Below, piece by piece: positions 32,190-39,126 of a DNA stretch of 42,854 bases. Numbering within the stretch: position 1 is the stretch's first letter; each line of letters begins with the position of its first letter. A program made the translations under genes and the position numbers. Under the pieces are notes generated by a model. It was not told the origin of the DNA. It saw only the letters and a program-made list of their open reading frames with translations, and did no database searches. Source of the DNA: Roseburia sp. (lineage in GTDB: Bacteria; Bacillota; Clostridia; Lachnospirales; Lachnospiraceae); assembly GCA_023662875.1 (NCBI GenBank), contig JAMPIG010000022.1, positions 1-42,854 of the forward strand. The letters are read 5' to 3'.

Positions 32190-33371
32190 ATGAAGGTCGG
32201 TAAGGTATCGGAGAGCGTGTTGAAACGCTCTGTGCTGAGGCAGATAGGGTCGGGAAACAAGGAAGCGGCGGACGGCGCAGGACCGGGGAAAGACTGCGCC
32301 GTTTTTACGCTTTCCGGCGACCTGTGCGAACCTGTGACTGTCAGCGGAGCTGCCTATGGGCTGGCGTCCTGCGTACAGGAGGGGATTCTGGTCTCCTGCG
32401 CCGGGGAGAAAACCGCGCCTATGGAGCGTCTGATTCAGAAATGCGCCAACAATCTCGCGGCGGGCGGATTTGGAATGGCCTGGGTCATGATTGCGCTGAT
32501 CCTTCCGGAGGAAGCGCAGGAGGAAGAGCTGAAGGGCCTGATGCGCCAGGCCGGGAAAAAATGTACGGAGCTGGGCGCGAGGATAGCCGGCGGGCAGACG
32601 CGGGTCAGCGACGCGGTCAGGGAGCCTGTGGCGGCGATTACGGGGTACGGACTTCCCTTTGCGGGAAAGGACTCGGAAGGGGATGTGTTTGAAAAAGGCG
32701 GAGAGGAGGCTTTGACGGAGACGGAAGGGCCTCCCGGGGCAGGCGGCGGGAGCGCGGCCGCCGCGCCGGGACGGGCAGTCGCCGCCGAACGGCAAGGTGT
32801 AACGCCGGGACGGACGAAAGCCGCCGAGAGACCGGGCGCGGCCGCCGGGCAGGACGTTGTCGTCAGCAAGTGGATCGGTCTGGAGGGGACGGCGAGACTG
32901 GCGGAGAGGAACCGGGAGAAGCTTCTTGCCAGGTATCCGGCGGGACTTGTGGAGGAGGCGGCGGGCTTCGACCGCTGGCTTTCCGTGATTCCGGAGGCTG
33001 CAACCGCCGTGAAGTCCGGCGTTTGCGCGATGCACGACGCTTCCGAGGGCGGGATTTTCGGAGCTCTCTGGGAGCTGGCGGAGCGGGCGGGCGTTGGACT
33101 GACCATCGATCTGAAAAAGCTGCCTCTTCGGCAGGAGACCGTAGAGGTGTGTGAATGCTGTAATATAAATCCCTACGAGCTGCTGTCCGGCGGCTGCCTG
33201 GTGATGACGGCGTGGGACGGCCCGGAGCTGGCTGCGGCTTTAGCCGCGGAGGGAATTCCCGCGACAGTGGTCGGGAAGGTCACGGACAGCAGGGACAGGA
33301 TTTTGCGGAACGAAGACGAGGTGCGGTATCTGGAGCGGCCCAGGCAGGACGAAATCTATCGTCCGGGCTGA
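32190..33371 (+). CDS. HypE/PurM-like (AIR synthase-related) protein
   Basis: 393 residues with the two-domain PurM fold. The N-terminal ATP-binding half has an acidic metal site-like GPGKDCAVF and RIAGGQTRVSD. The C-terminal half has AMHDASEGGIFGALWELA, PYELLSGGCLVM and GIPATVVGKVTD. This matches proteins annotated as hydrogenase-maturation factor HypE-like in Clostridia, yet no other hyp genes are present, so the reaction is unknown. Between the halves, about residues 165-225 form a very G+C-rich Ala/Gly/Pro/Arg insert (near 32690-32860) not expected in the family. AGAGGA precedes the ATG. A 35-bp tandem repeat follows the stop. Confidence 0.82.
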   Translation: MKVGKVSESVLKRSVLRQIGSGNKEAADGAGPGKDCAVFTLSGDLCEPVTVSGAAYGLASCVQEGILVSCAGEKTAPMERLIQKCANNLAAGGFGMAWVMIALILPEEAQEEELKGLMRQAGKKCTELGARIAGGQTRVSDAVREPVAAITGYGLPFAGKDSEGDVFEKGGEEALTETEGPPGAGGGSAAAAPGRAVAAERQGVTPGRTKAAERPGAAAGQDVVVSKWIGLEGTARLAERNREKLLARYPAGLVEEAAGFDRWLSVIPEAATAVKSGVCAMHDASEGGIFGALWELAERAGVGLTIDLKKLPLRQETVEVCECCNINPYELLSGGCLVMTAWDGPELAAALAAEGIPATVVGKVTDSRDRILRNEDEVRYLERPRQDEIYRPG

Positions 33372-33380
33372 GGAGCCTTC

Positions 33381-33520
33381 GGAGAACCGGGAGGAAGAGA
33401 AGACCGGAGTGATCTGGGGAACCGGGAGGAAGAGAAGACCGGAGCGATCCGGAGAACCGGGAGGAAGAGAAGAACCGAAAATCTCCGGAGAAGCGGCAGG
33501 AAGAAAGAACCGGAAGAGAC
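33381..33520 (+). repeat. Four 35-bp tandem repeats
   Basis: Units begin near 33381, 33416, 33451 and 33486. Their shared core is AACCGGGAGGAAGAGAAGA, with the last unit diverged (AAGCGGCAGGAAGAAAGAA). The period is not a multiple of three and the block lies between two genes, so it is a non-coding purine-rich minisatellite on the coding strand. The 209-base gap 33372-33580 holds nothing else I can support. Confidence 0.85.
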
Positions 33521-33580
33521 GGAAGCGCCTGCCGCAGAAGTCGGTTACGCGCCGGAAAGGGCGCGGGAAAGGAATAGAAA

Positions 33581-34063
33581 ATGAGAGACGAACTACTTAC
33601 CATTATCGAGAGAAACAGCCGTATAGACTTAAAAGAGCTGGCGGTTATCCTTGGGGCGGAGGAAATCGACGTTGTCAACGAACTGGCGGCGCTGGAGAGC
33701 GAGGGGATTATCTGCGGCTATCATACTATGATTAATTGGGAGAAGACGGATATTGAGAAGGTTTCCGCGCTGATCGAGGTTCGGGTGACGCCCCAGCGGG
33801 GACAGGGCTTTGACAATGTGGCCGAGCGGATTCAGAGATATCCGGAGGTACAGAGCGTGTACCTGATGTCCGGCGGCTATGACCTGATGATTATTCTGGA
33901 AGGGAAATCACTCCGGGAGGTGTCCTCCTTTGTGTCGGATAAGCTGTCTACCCTGGAGCAGGTGCTCAGCACGGCGACGCACTTTATCCTGAAAAAATAC
34001 AAGGATCACGGAACCATGCTTTCCCTGAAAGTAGAAGATGAAAGGGAGATGATTACGCCATGA
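33581..34063 (+). CDS. Lrp/AsnC-family transcriptional regulator
   Basis: 160 residues. The N-terminal helix-turn-helix (LLTIIERNSRIDLKELAVIL, then VVNELAALESEGIICGY) is followed by the RAM ligand-binding domain (VSALIEVRVTP, VQSVYLMSGGYDLMIILEG). Such regulators bind DNA as oligomers and respond to amino acids or related metabolites. The stop overlaps the aminotransferase start by four bases (ATGA), so the two are translationally coupled. Regulation of that aminotransferase, and a signal that is one of its substrates, are reasonable inferences. Confidence 0.9.
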   Translation: MRDELLTIIERNSRIDLKELAVILGAEEIDVVNELAALESEGIICGYHTMINWEKTDIEKVSALIEVRVTPQRGQGFDNVAERIQRYPEVQSVYLMSGGYDLMIILEGKSLREVSSFVSDKLSTLEQVLSTATHFILKKYKDHGTMLSLKVEDEREMITP

Positions 34064-35241
34064 GAAATCCGTTAGCAGATAAGGTTGTGGAGATCAAGCC
34101 CTCGGGAATCCGCAAATTTTTCGATATTGTCAGCGAGATGAAGGACGCGATCTCTCTTGGCGTGGGCGAGCCGGACTTTGATACGCCCTGGCATATCCGG
34201 GACGAGGGCATTTATTCCCTGGAGAAGGGGAAAACCCATTATACCTCCAACGCGGGACTGATGGAGCTGCGCCGGGAAATCTGTAATTACATGTACCGAA
34301 AGCAGGGGCTTACTTATCATCCGGCGAAAGAAGTACTGATTACGGTGGGAGGCTCCGAGGCGATCGATATGGGGCTGCGCGCCATGTGCAACCCGGGGGA
34401 CGAGGTGCTGATTCCCCAGCCCAGCTATGTGTCTTACGAGCCCTGCGCGGTATTGGCGGGGGCGAAGCCGGTTATCATTGATTTAAAAGCGGAGAATGAA
34501 TTCCGTCTCACGGCGCGGGAGCTGGAGGAAGCGATTACGGACAGGACGAAGATCCTGATCCTGCCCTTCCCCAACAATCCTACCGGCGCGATTATGGAGC
34601 GGGAGGATCTGGAGAGTATCGCAGAGGTTATTGTAAAACATGATATATTTGTCATGTCGGATGAAATTTATTCGGAGCTGACCTACAAGGGGAAGCATGT
34701 CAGTATCGCGGAGCTTCCCGGCATGAAGGAGCGGACGATCCTGATCAACGGTTTTTCCAAGGCCTACGCCATGACGGGCTGGCGGCTGGGCTATGCCTGC
34801 GGGCCGGAGGAGATCATCGGGCAGATGACAAAGATTCATCAGTTCGCGATCATGTGCGCCCCTACGACCGCGCAGTACGCCGCGGTGGAGGCTTTAAAGA
34901 ACGGCGACGGGGATGTGGAGGAAATGCGGACGGCCTATAACCAGAGGAGGCGTTATCTGATGAGCGCCCTGCGGGAAATGGGGCTGGAGTGCTTCGAGCC
35001 TTACGGGGCCTTTTATGTCTTCCCCTGTATCAAGGAGTTTGGCATGACCAGCGACGAGTTCGCGGAGAAGCTGCTGGCGGAGGAGAAGCTGGCGGTAGTG
35101 CCGGGCACGGCCTTCGGAGACTGCGGGGAGGGCTTTTTGAGAATATCTTACGCCTATTCCCTGGAGAACCTGAAGGTAGCGATCGGAAGACTGGGGCATT
35201 TTGTACAGAGACTCCGGGACAAGTATGAGAAGAATTACTAA
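34060..35241 (+). CDS. Class I/II PLP-dependent aminotransferase
   Basis: 393 residues, full length. The PLP Lys is Lys234 in NGFSKAYAMTGWRLGYA. Other fold-type I marks are VGEPDFDTPWHI, the phosphate-cup region TVGGSEAIDMGLRAM, LPFPNNPTGA with the Asn, VMSDEIYSEL and the C-terminal FLRISYAYS with the carboxylate-binding Arg. It belongs to the aspartate/aromatic aminotransferase I-gamma group (PatA/AraT-like). The precise amino acid cannot be told. It is co-translated with the Lrp regulator. Confidence 0.92.
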   Translation: MRNPLADKVVEIKPSGIRKFFDIVSEMKDAISLGVGEPDFDTPWHIRDEGIYSLEKGKTHYTSNAGLMELRREICNYMYRKQGLTYHPAKEVLITVGGSEAIDMGLRAMCNPGDEVLIPQPSYVSYEPCAVLAGAKPVIIDLKAENEFRLTARELEEAITDRTKILILPFPNNPTGAIMEREDLESIAEVIVKHDIFVMSDEIYSELTYKGKHVSIAELPGMKERTILINGFSKAYAMTGWRLGYACGPEEIIGQMTKIHQFAIMCAPTTAQYAAVEALKNGDGDVEEMRTAYNQRRRYLMSALREMGLECFEPYGAFYVFPCIKEFGMTSDEFAEKLLAEEKLAVVPGTAFGDCGEGFLRISYAYSLENLKVAIGRLGHFVQRLRDKYEKNY

Positions 35242-35324
35242 GGCGTCTGCCGAACTGCGTCGGCATGACGGGAAGTGTGAACGGAAGGAAGAATCAGTAA
35301 CCGCCATGCGGGGAGGAACTGCGG

Positions 35325-35816
35325 ATGCACATAATACTGCACCAGCCGGAAATACCGGGAAATACCGGAAACATCGGGCGTACCTGTGTGGCCACGGGCA
35401 CGCCCCTGCACTTGATCGAGCCCCTGGGCTTCCGCCTGGACGAAAAGTCGATCCGGCGGGCGGGAATGGACTACTGGCCCCAGCTGGAGGTTTACCGCTA
35501 TATTAATTTTGCGGAATTTCAGGAGCGAAACCCCGGCGTCAGGATATGGATGGCGACGACCAAGGCCAGAAAGAGCTATACGGAGGCGGAGTACGGTTCG
35601 GAGGATTATATTATGTTTGGCAGGGAGAGCGCGGGGATTCCGGAGGAAATCCTGGTGGAGCATGAGGAGACCTGTATCAGGATTCCCATGCGCCCTGCCA
35701 TCCGTTCGCTGAATCTTTCCAATTCGGTGGCGATCGTCCTGTATGAGGCGCTCCGCCAGAACGGCTTCGGCGATCTGCAGCGGGAGGGAGAGCTGCACAG
35801 ACTGCGCTGGAGATGA
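35325..35816 (+). CDS. trmL: tRNA (cytidine/uridine-34-2'-O)-methyltransferase TrmL
   Basis: 163 residues, the short single-domain SPOUT protein length of TrmL (YibK). The motifs are ILHQPEIPGNTGNIGRTCVA, IMFGRESAGIPEEIL, IRIPMRPAIRSLNLSNSVAIV and YEALRQNGF. It methylates the wobble ribose of leucine tRNAs, working as a knotted dimer without an extra RNA-binding domain. GGGGAGGAACTGCGG precedes the ATG. It stands 83 bases after the aminotransferase and may be read from the same transcript. Confidence 0.95.
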   Translation: MHIILHQPEIPGNTGNIGRTCVATGTPLHLIEPLGFRLDEKSIRRAGMDYWPQLEVYRYINFAEFQERNPGVRIWMATTKARKSYTEAEYGSEDYIMFGRESAGIPEEILVEHEETCIRIPMRPAIRSLNLSNSVAIVLYEALRQNGFGDLQREGELHRLRWR

Positions 35817-35826
35817 AAAGTAACAG

Positions 35827-35856
35827 TTGCCATAACGGCGGATTGTGAGCTATAAT
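35827..35856 (+). promoter_or_regulatory. Promoter of the HPt/HD-GYP unit
   Basis: TTGCCA (35827-35832), 18 bases, then a perfect TATAAT (35851-35856). It starts only 11 bases after the trmL stop. Transcription would begin near 35863. Confidence 0.7.
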
Positions 35857-35865
35857 AGAACTTAG

Positions 35866-35895
35866 ATCATAAAATCTTCTTTTTGATTTTATGAT
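35866..35895 (+). promoter_or_regulatory. 5'-terminal hairpin in the HPt leader
   Basis: ATCATAAAATC (35866-35876) and GATTTTATGAT (35885-35895) form a perfect 11-bp stem with an eight-base loop. Given the promoter at 35827-35856, this hairpin would be the first thing in the transcript, a position that often protects mRNA from decay. It buries a false ATG at 35891, so translation begins at 35936. It could alternatively be an operator. Confidence 0.6.
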
Positions 35896-35935
35896 AGAGT
35901 TAAAGAGCAACAAGGGAACTGCGGGAGGTATCAAA

Positions 35936-36292
35936 ATGACGGTAAAGGAATGCTATGAAGCGCTGGGCGCGGATTATGAGGGGACACTGAAGCGCCTGTG
36001 CAGCGAGAAGCTGGTGCAGAGGTTCGCCTTGAAATTTTTGGCGGACGGAAGCTTTGCAGCTCTGCAAAAGGCGATGGAGGAGGAAAATTATGAGGAGGCC
36101 TTTCGGGCGGCCCATACCTTAAAGGGCGTGGGAATGAACCTGGGCTTTACGAAGCTGTTTACGGTCAGCGACGAGCTGACGGAGCAGCTGAGAGGGGCGA
36201 AGAAGCCCTCGGACGATACGCTGCTGGGCAAGATAGGCGAGGAGTACGAGAAAACTGTGGCCTTGCTGAAGGAATTGCAGGAATCCGTGTAA
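35936..36292 (+). CDS. Histidine phosphotransfer (HPt) protein
   Basis: 118 residues, essentially one HPt four-helix domain with the phosphorylatable His60 in RAAHTLKGVGMNLGF. It passes phosphoryl groups between kinases and receiver domains in a phosphorelay. The ATG at 35936 follows GGGAGGT and is chosen over 35891, which lies in a hairpin. The next gene, 54 bases on, encodes a receiver-HD-GYP protein that is the obvious partner. No hybrid kinase is encoded in the window, so the phosphoryl donor must lie elsewhere. Confidence 0.9.
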   Translation: MTVKECYEALGADYEGTLKRLCSEKLVQRFALKFLADGSFAALQKAMEEENYEEAFRAAHTLKGVGMNLGFTKLFTVSDELTEQLRGAKKPSDDTLLGKIGEEYEKTVALLKELQESV

Positions 36293-36346
36293 CACATTGT
36301 TTTCAGGACAGGAAGTTTTGTACCGTAGATTTTGGAGTGAGAAGAT

Positions 36347-37441
36347 ATGCGTAGTAAGGTACTGATTGTTGACGATATGGAAATGAACCGCGAAATGCTG
36401 GCGGTGATTCTGGAGGAGGATTACCCGATCGTAGAAGCGGACAGCGGGAAGAAGGCGATTGAAATCCTGGAGAAGCAGCAGGAGGATATCGCGGTAATTC
36501 TTCTGGATCTGATTATGCCGGAGATGGACGGATATGAGGTGCTGGAGGAGCTGGGCCGCCGTTCCTGGCTGAATAAGATTCCTGTGCTGGTAATCAGCGC
36601 GGAGTCCAAGGTGGACGCGGAACGGCGCTGCTTTGAGCTGGGAGTGTCCGACTTTATCCATAAGCCCTTCGACAATGCGATTGTCAGAAACCGTGTGAAG
36701 AATACGGTGGATTTGTGTATCTACCGAAACGAGCTTGAGGAGAAGGTGGAGCAGCAGACGGAAACGCTGAAGAAGCAGTACGCGCTGTTGGAGCTCCAGG
36801 CCAGGAAGCTGCAGGAAAGCAATACAAAGATTATCGATATTCTGGGTACTGTCGTAGAGAGCCGTAACCTGGAAAGCGGAGAGCATGTCAAGAGGGTAAA
36901 GGGCTTTACGAAGATTCTGGCGGAGCAGGCGATGGAGGATTATCCCGAGTACGGGCTGACGCCGGCAAGGATCGACATTATCGTGTCCGCCAGCGCGCTG
37001 CATGATATCGGTAAGATTGCGATTCCGGACAATATCCTGCTGAAGCCCGGAAAGCTGACGGACGAAGAGTTTGCGTACATGAAGACTCATACGATCCGGG
37101 GCTGCGATATTCTGAACAATATCCGGGATGTCTGGGAGGAGGAGTACAGCAAGGCAAGCTACGATATCTGCAGGCACCACCATGAGAGATACGACGGAAG
37201 AGGCTATCCGGACAAGCTCGCCGGGGAGGATATTCCGATCGCCGCCCAGCTTGTGGGGATTGCGGACGTTTATGACGCGCTTGTCAGCGAACGCGTATAC
37301 AAGAGCGCTTATACGCCGGACGAGGCCTTTACCATGATTCAGGAGGGAAAGTGCGGCGCTTTCTCGCCTAAGCTGATGGAATGCTTCCGCCACGCCCGCG
37401 AAAGATTTGAAGCGCTTGCAAGGGCGCAGCATGAGGGCTGA
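36347..37441 (+). CDS. Response regulator with HD-GYP phosphodiesterase domain (RpfG-like)
   Basis: 364 residues. The receiver domain (1-125) has IVDDMEMNR, Asp54 in LLDLIMPEMDGYE, and KPFDNAIV. A coiled-coil linker (YRNELEEKVEQQTETL) leads to the HD-GYP domain (about 165-360) with HDIGK (His219, Asp220), KTHTIRGCDIL, HHHERYDGRGYP (His277-279) and ADVYDAL. These residues are those needed to bind the metals and cut cyclic di-GMP, so it is probably an active c-di-GMP phosphodiesterase gated by phosphorylation. It is the second gene after the HPt protein and likely receives phosphate from it. Confidence 0.93.
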   Translation: MRSKVLIVDDMEMNREMLAVILEEDYPIVEADSGKKAIEILEKQQEDIAVILLDLIMPEMDGYEVLEELGRRSWLNKIPVLVISAESKVDAERRCFELGVSDFIHKPFDNAIVRNRVKNTVDLCIYRNELEEKVEQQTETLKKQYALLELQARKLQESNTKIIDILGTVVESRNLESGEHVKRVKGFTKILAEQAMEDYPEYGLTPARIDIIVSASALHDIGKIAIPDNILLKPGKLTDEEFAYMKTHTIRGCDILNNIRDVWEEEYSKASYDICRHHHERYDGRGYPDKLAGEDIPIAAQLVGIADVYDALVSERVYKSAYTPDEAFTMIQEGKCGAFSPKLMECFRHARERFEALARAQHEG

Positions 37442-37519
37442 TGAGGCGCGCCGCTGACCCGGAAGGGGAGGAAACGCGGGAATCAGAGCATGCAGGTGAC
37501 GGCGGGCGATAAAAATCTC

Positions 37520-38257
37520 TCATGGACGCCGCAGCACCGCGGCGTACTCCGGATGCTCCCGAATAAACTGATCGATGATCTCAGGTCTGTCCCAGAAGTG
37601 CATGGGCCAGACCTGTTTTACGTTTACGGTTTTCAGGAAGTATAGCATTCCGTCGGCGTAATGCGAGCCCAGATGAGGATCCAAGGGCAGGCAGGCGGCG
37701 TCCAGGGAAAGCCCGGTCAGGGGGCGCAGGGCGGCGCGGTAGCTGCCGGTCATCTGACGGCGCTCCGCCTCGGTCATCTCTTCCTCAAGCCAGTCGTTCA
37801 GATCCCCGGCGTGGAAAAAGGTTCCCTCCGGGCAGGAAAGAAGGTAGGCCACGCCGGAATCGGTAGAAAGCAGCGTCCGGATCCTGGTCTGAAAGGGCAG
37901 GATGTATTCCCGGCTGTGGCAGGCTTTCAGGATATGCCCCTTTAGGGCGTCCATATCTTCGCAGCCCTGAAGGTTCGGGTTCTGGTCGTTTTCCGCCTCC
38001 AGGGGCGGGAAGCCCTCAGGATACTTTTTCTTCTTGATATCGTTTGCCAGAATACCGGCTATCGACTTCATTCCCCGCTCCTTCAGTTGTTGAAAAACGG
38101 CGGGATTATAGTGATCCCCGTGGAAGTGGCTGACAAAGACCAGAATCGGCTTTTCGGGGTTCAGGCAGGGAAGCTCCCCGCGGTAATAATCGAATAAATA
38201 ATAGCAGTCTTTTGTTTCCGCCAGAAAACCGCTGTGATAAAGATAAGTAATTTCCAT
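37520..38257 (-). CDS. MBL-fold metallo-hydrolase
   Basis: About 245 residues. The zinc motif HFHGDH lies at 44-49, preceded by the family-typical YHSGFLAET and FDYYRGE. Later metal ligands are expected in SDSGVAYLL-like and FHAGDLNDW regions (both visible), and the C-terminal WPMHFWDRPE supplies the last His. This is the UlaG/L-ascorbate-lactonase-like or general Zn-hydrolase group; the substrate is unknown. The start at 38257 is chosen because TTGGAGA precedes the ATG and the frame before it does not resemble the family. A TATAAT on the minus strand at 38396-38391 may be its promoter, without a clear -35. Confidence 0.88.
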   Translation of the reverse strand: MEITYLYHSGFLAETKDCYYLFDYYRGELPCLNPEKPILVFVSHFHGDHYNPAVFQQLKERGMKSIAGILANDIKKKKYPEGFPPLEAENDQNPNLQGCEDMDALKGHILKACHSREYILPFQTRIRTLLSTDSGVAYLLSCPEGTFFHAGDLNDWLEEEMTEAERRQMTGSYRAALRPLTGLSLDAACLPLDPHLGSHYADGMLYFLKTVNVKQVWPMHFWDRPEIIDQFIREHPEYAAVLRRP

Positions 38258-38604
38258 AGAAATCTCCAATCCGCCTGCCAGCCGCTGCGGAACCGCATAG
38301 AAAGCGTTACTTTCAGAGGCTTTGCCGTTCTTACCCTTGCGAACGCATTTCACTGCCGTTTTTCGCTCTGGATTGTCGGCGCGTTCCCTCATTATACATT
38401 TTGACGGGCAGCTGTTTTCGTTGTCAAATATATCTTGCGCTTCCGGAAGAAAAACGTCAAGGCGGAATTCCGAAATCTGTTGAATATTGTCGAATCCTGT
38501 TATAGAATGGAGATATCCGCGGGATTGGTTTGCGCCGCCGCTGGCGGCATGGCGAGAACCGGGAGATGCGGCCCTGTTGGACGGGCAGTGGGGGGAGGAT
38601 TCCT
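38258..38604. other. Divergent intergenic region
   Basis: The 347 bases between the MBL-fold gene (left-facing) and the next small gene (right-facing) hold no ORF with a binding site. A minus-strand TATAAT lies at 38396-38391 for the MBL gene. TTGAAT (38480-38485) and TATAGA (38501-38506), only 15 bases apart, may serve the gene on the right. Confidence 0.4.
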
Positions 38605-38943
38605 ATGAAGCTTAATACCTCAAAGATAAATATGAAGAATCTGTGGGGAGTGATCGTCGATCATGCGGGCGAACCTTTTGCCACGAAGAAGGGACTTCCC
38701 TTTACCTACAGTATCAAGGGCGGCGAGCTGTTCACCGACCGGCGGGAGCGCTCCATTACCAGGAGCACCTTTGAAAGGGCCTTTTTGAAGCTGGAGAAGG
38801 ATCAGTGCGGGGAGGACGCGCCGAAAAGCATTGTGGGTCCGAAGACGCTGAACGTCTACGGCGCGCCTTACGTCTGGGCCGTATTTACGGGGATCGGCCT
38901 GATCGAGGAGGATACTTATCATCAGGAGGAGCTGGAGCTTTAA
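38605..38943 (+). CDS. Small protein of unknown function
   Basis: 112 residues from an ATG with GGGGGGAGGA eight bases upstream, which rules out a longer start at 38530. It has no membrane segment or signal peptide. The visible pattern is NLWGVIVDHAGEPFATKKG, then FTYSIKGGELFTDRRERSITRSTFERAF and an Ile/Glu-rich C-terminus. I do not recognise the family, though such a compact basic-acidic protein with a single strand-rich core is common as a conserved hypothetical in Lachnospiraceae. Neighbours give no clear hint; the gene behind it is a degenerate trace. Confidence 0.8.
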   Translation: MKLNTSKINMKNLWGVIVDHAGEPFATKKGLPFTYSIKGGELFTDRRERSITRSTFERAFLKLEKDQCGEDAPKSIVGPKTLNVYGAPYVWAVFTGIGLIEEDTYHQEELEL

Positions 38944-38944
38944 A

Positions 38945-39126
38945 CGAAGATGACATTCCATTGCTCTTGGAGCATGGGAGCCGTCTTTTGCAGGAGGAAT
39001 CCGTCATAAAGGAAGCGCTGGATAACCCAGGCGGAGCAATTTCTGTCAGCTGTTGATCGCTTTGTGATTTCCAAATGGATTAGGATGAGGCGGAATGCCA
39101 TGAAACAGGGAGGCTTTGAGTGCTAA
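38945..39126 (+). pseudogene. Degenerate coding trace in two frames
   Basis: One frame reads EDDIPLLLEHGSRLLQEESV, IKEALDN then stops at 39056. From about 39027 another frame reads AEQFLSAVDRFVISKWIRMR, then RNAMKQGGFEC and stops at 39126, overlapping the ABC gene start. Both stretches are protein-like and helical, and neither has its own start or binding site. The simplest reading is the end of a gene that lost its front and gained a frameshift near 39030. The family is not recognisable, and chance is not excluded. Confidence 0.3.

Noticed and set aside
30246-33035. A 929-codon open frame on the minus strand opposite VanW and the HypE-like gene
   Set aside because: The plus strand carries two well-recognised proteins here. 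The antisense frame is Arg/His/Leu-rich, has no family features and no binding site, and also crosses the start of a real minus-strand gene. Long antisense frames are expected in G+C-rich codon usage.
33381-33520. CRISPR array
   Set aside because: The 35-bp units are directly adjacent with no unique spacers and no cas genes are present.
33409-33735. 108-codon Arg/Lys-rich frame over the 35-bp repeats
   Set aside because: It reads through the tandem repeats in changing phase and overlaps the lrp gene in the wrong frame.
36119-37432. Minus-strand 437-codon frame opposite the HD-GYP gene
   Set aside because: The plus-strand protein has all REC and HD-GYP motifs; the antisense frame resembles nothing.
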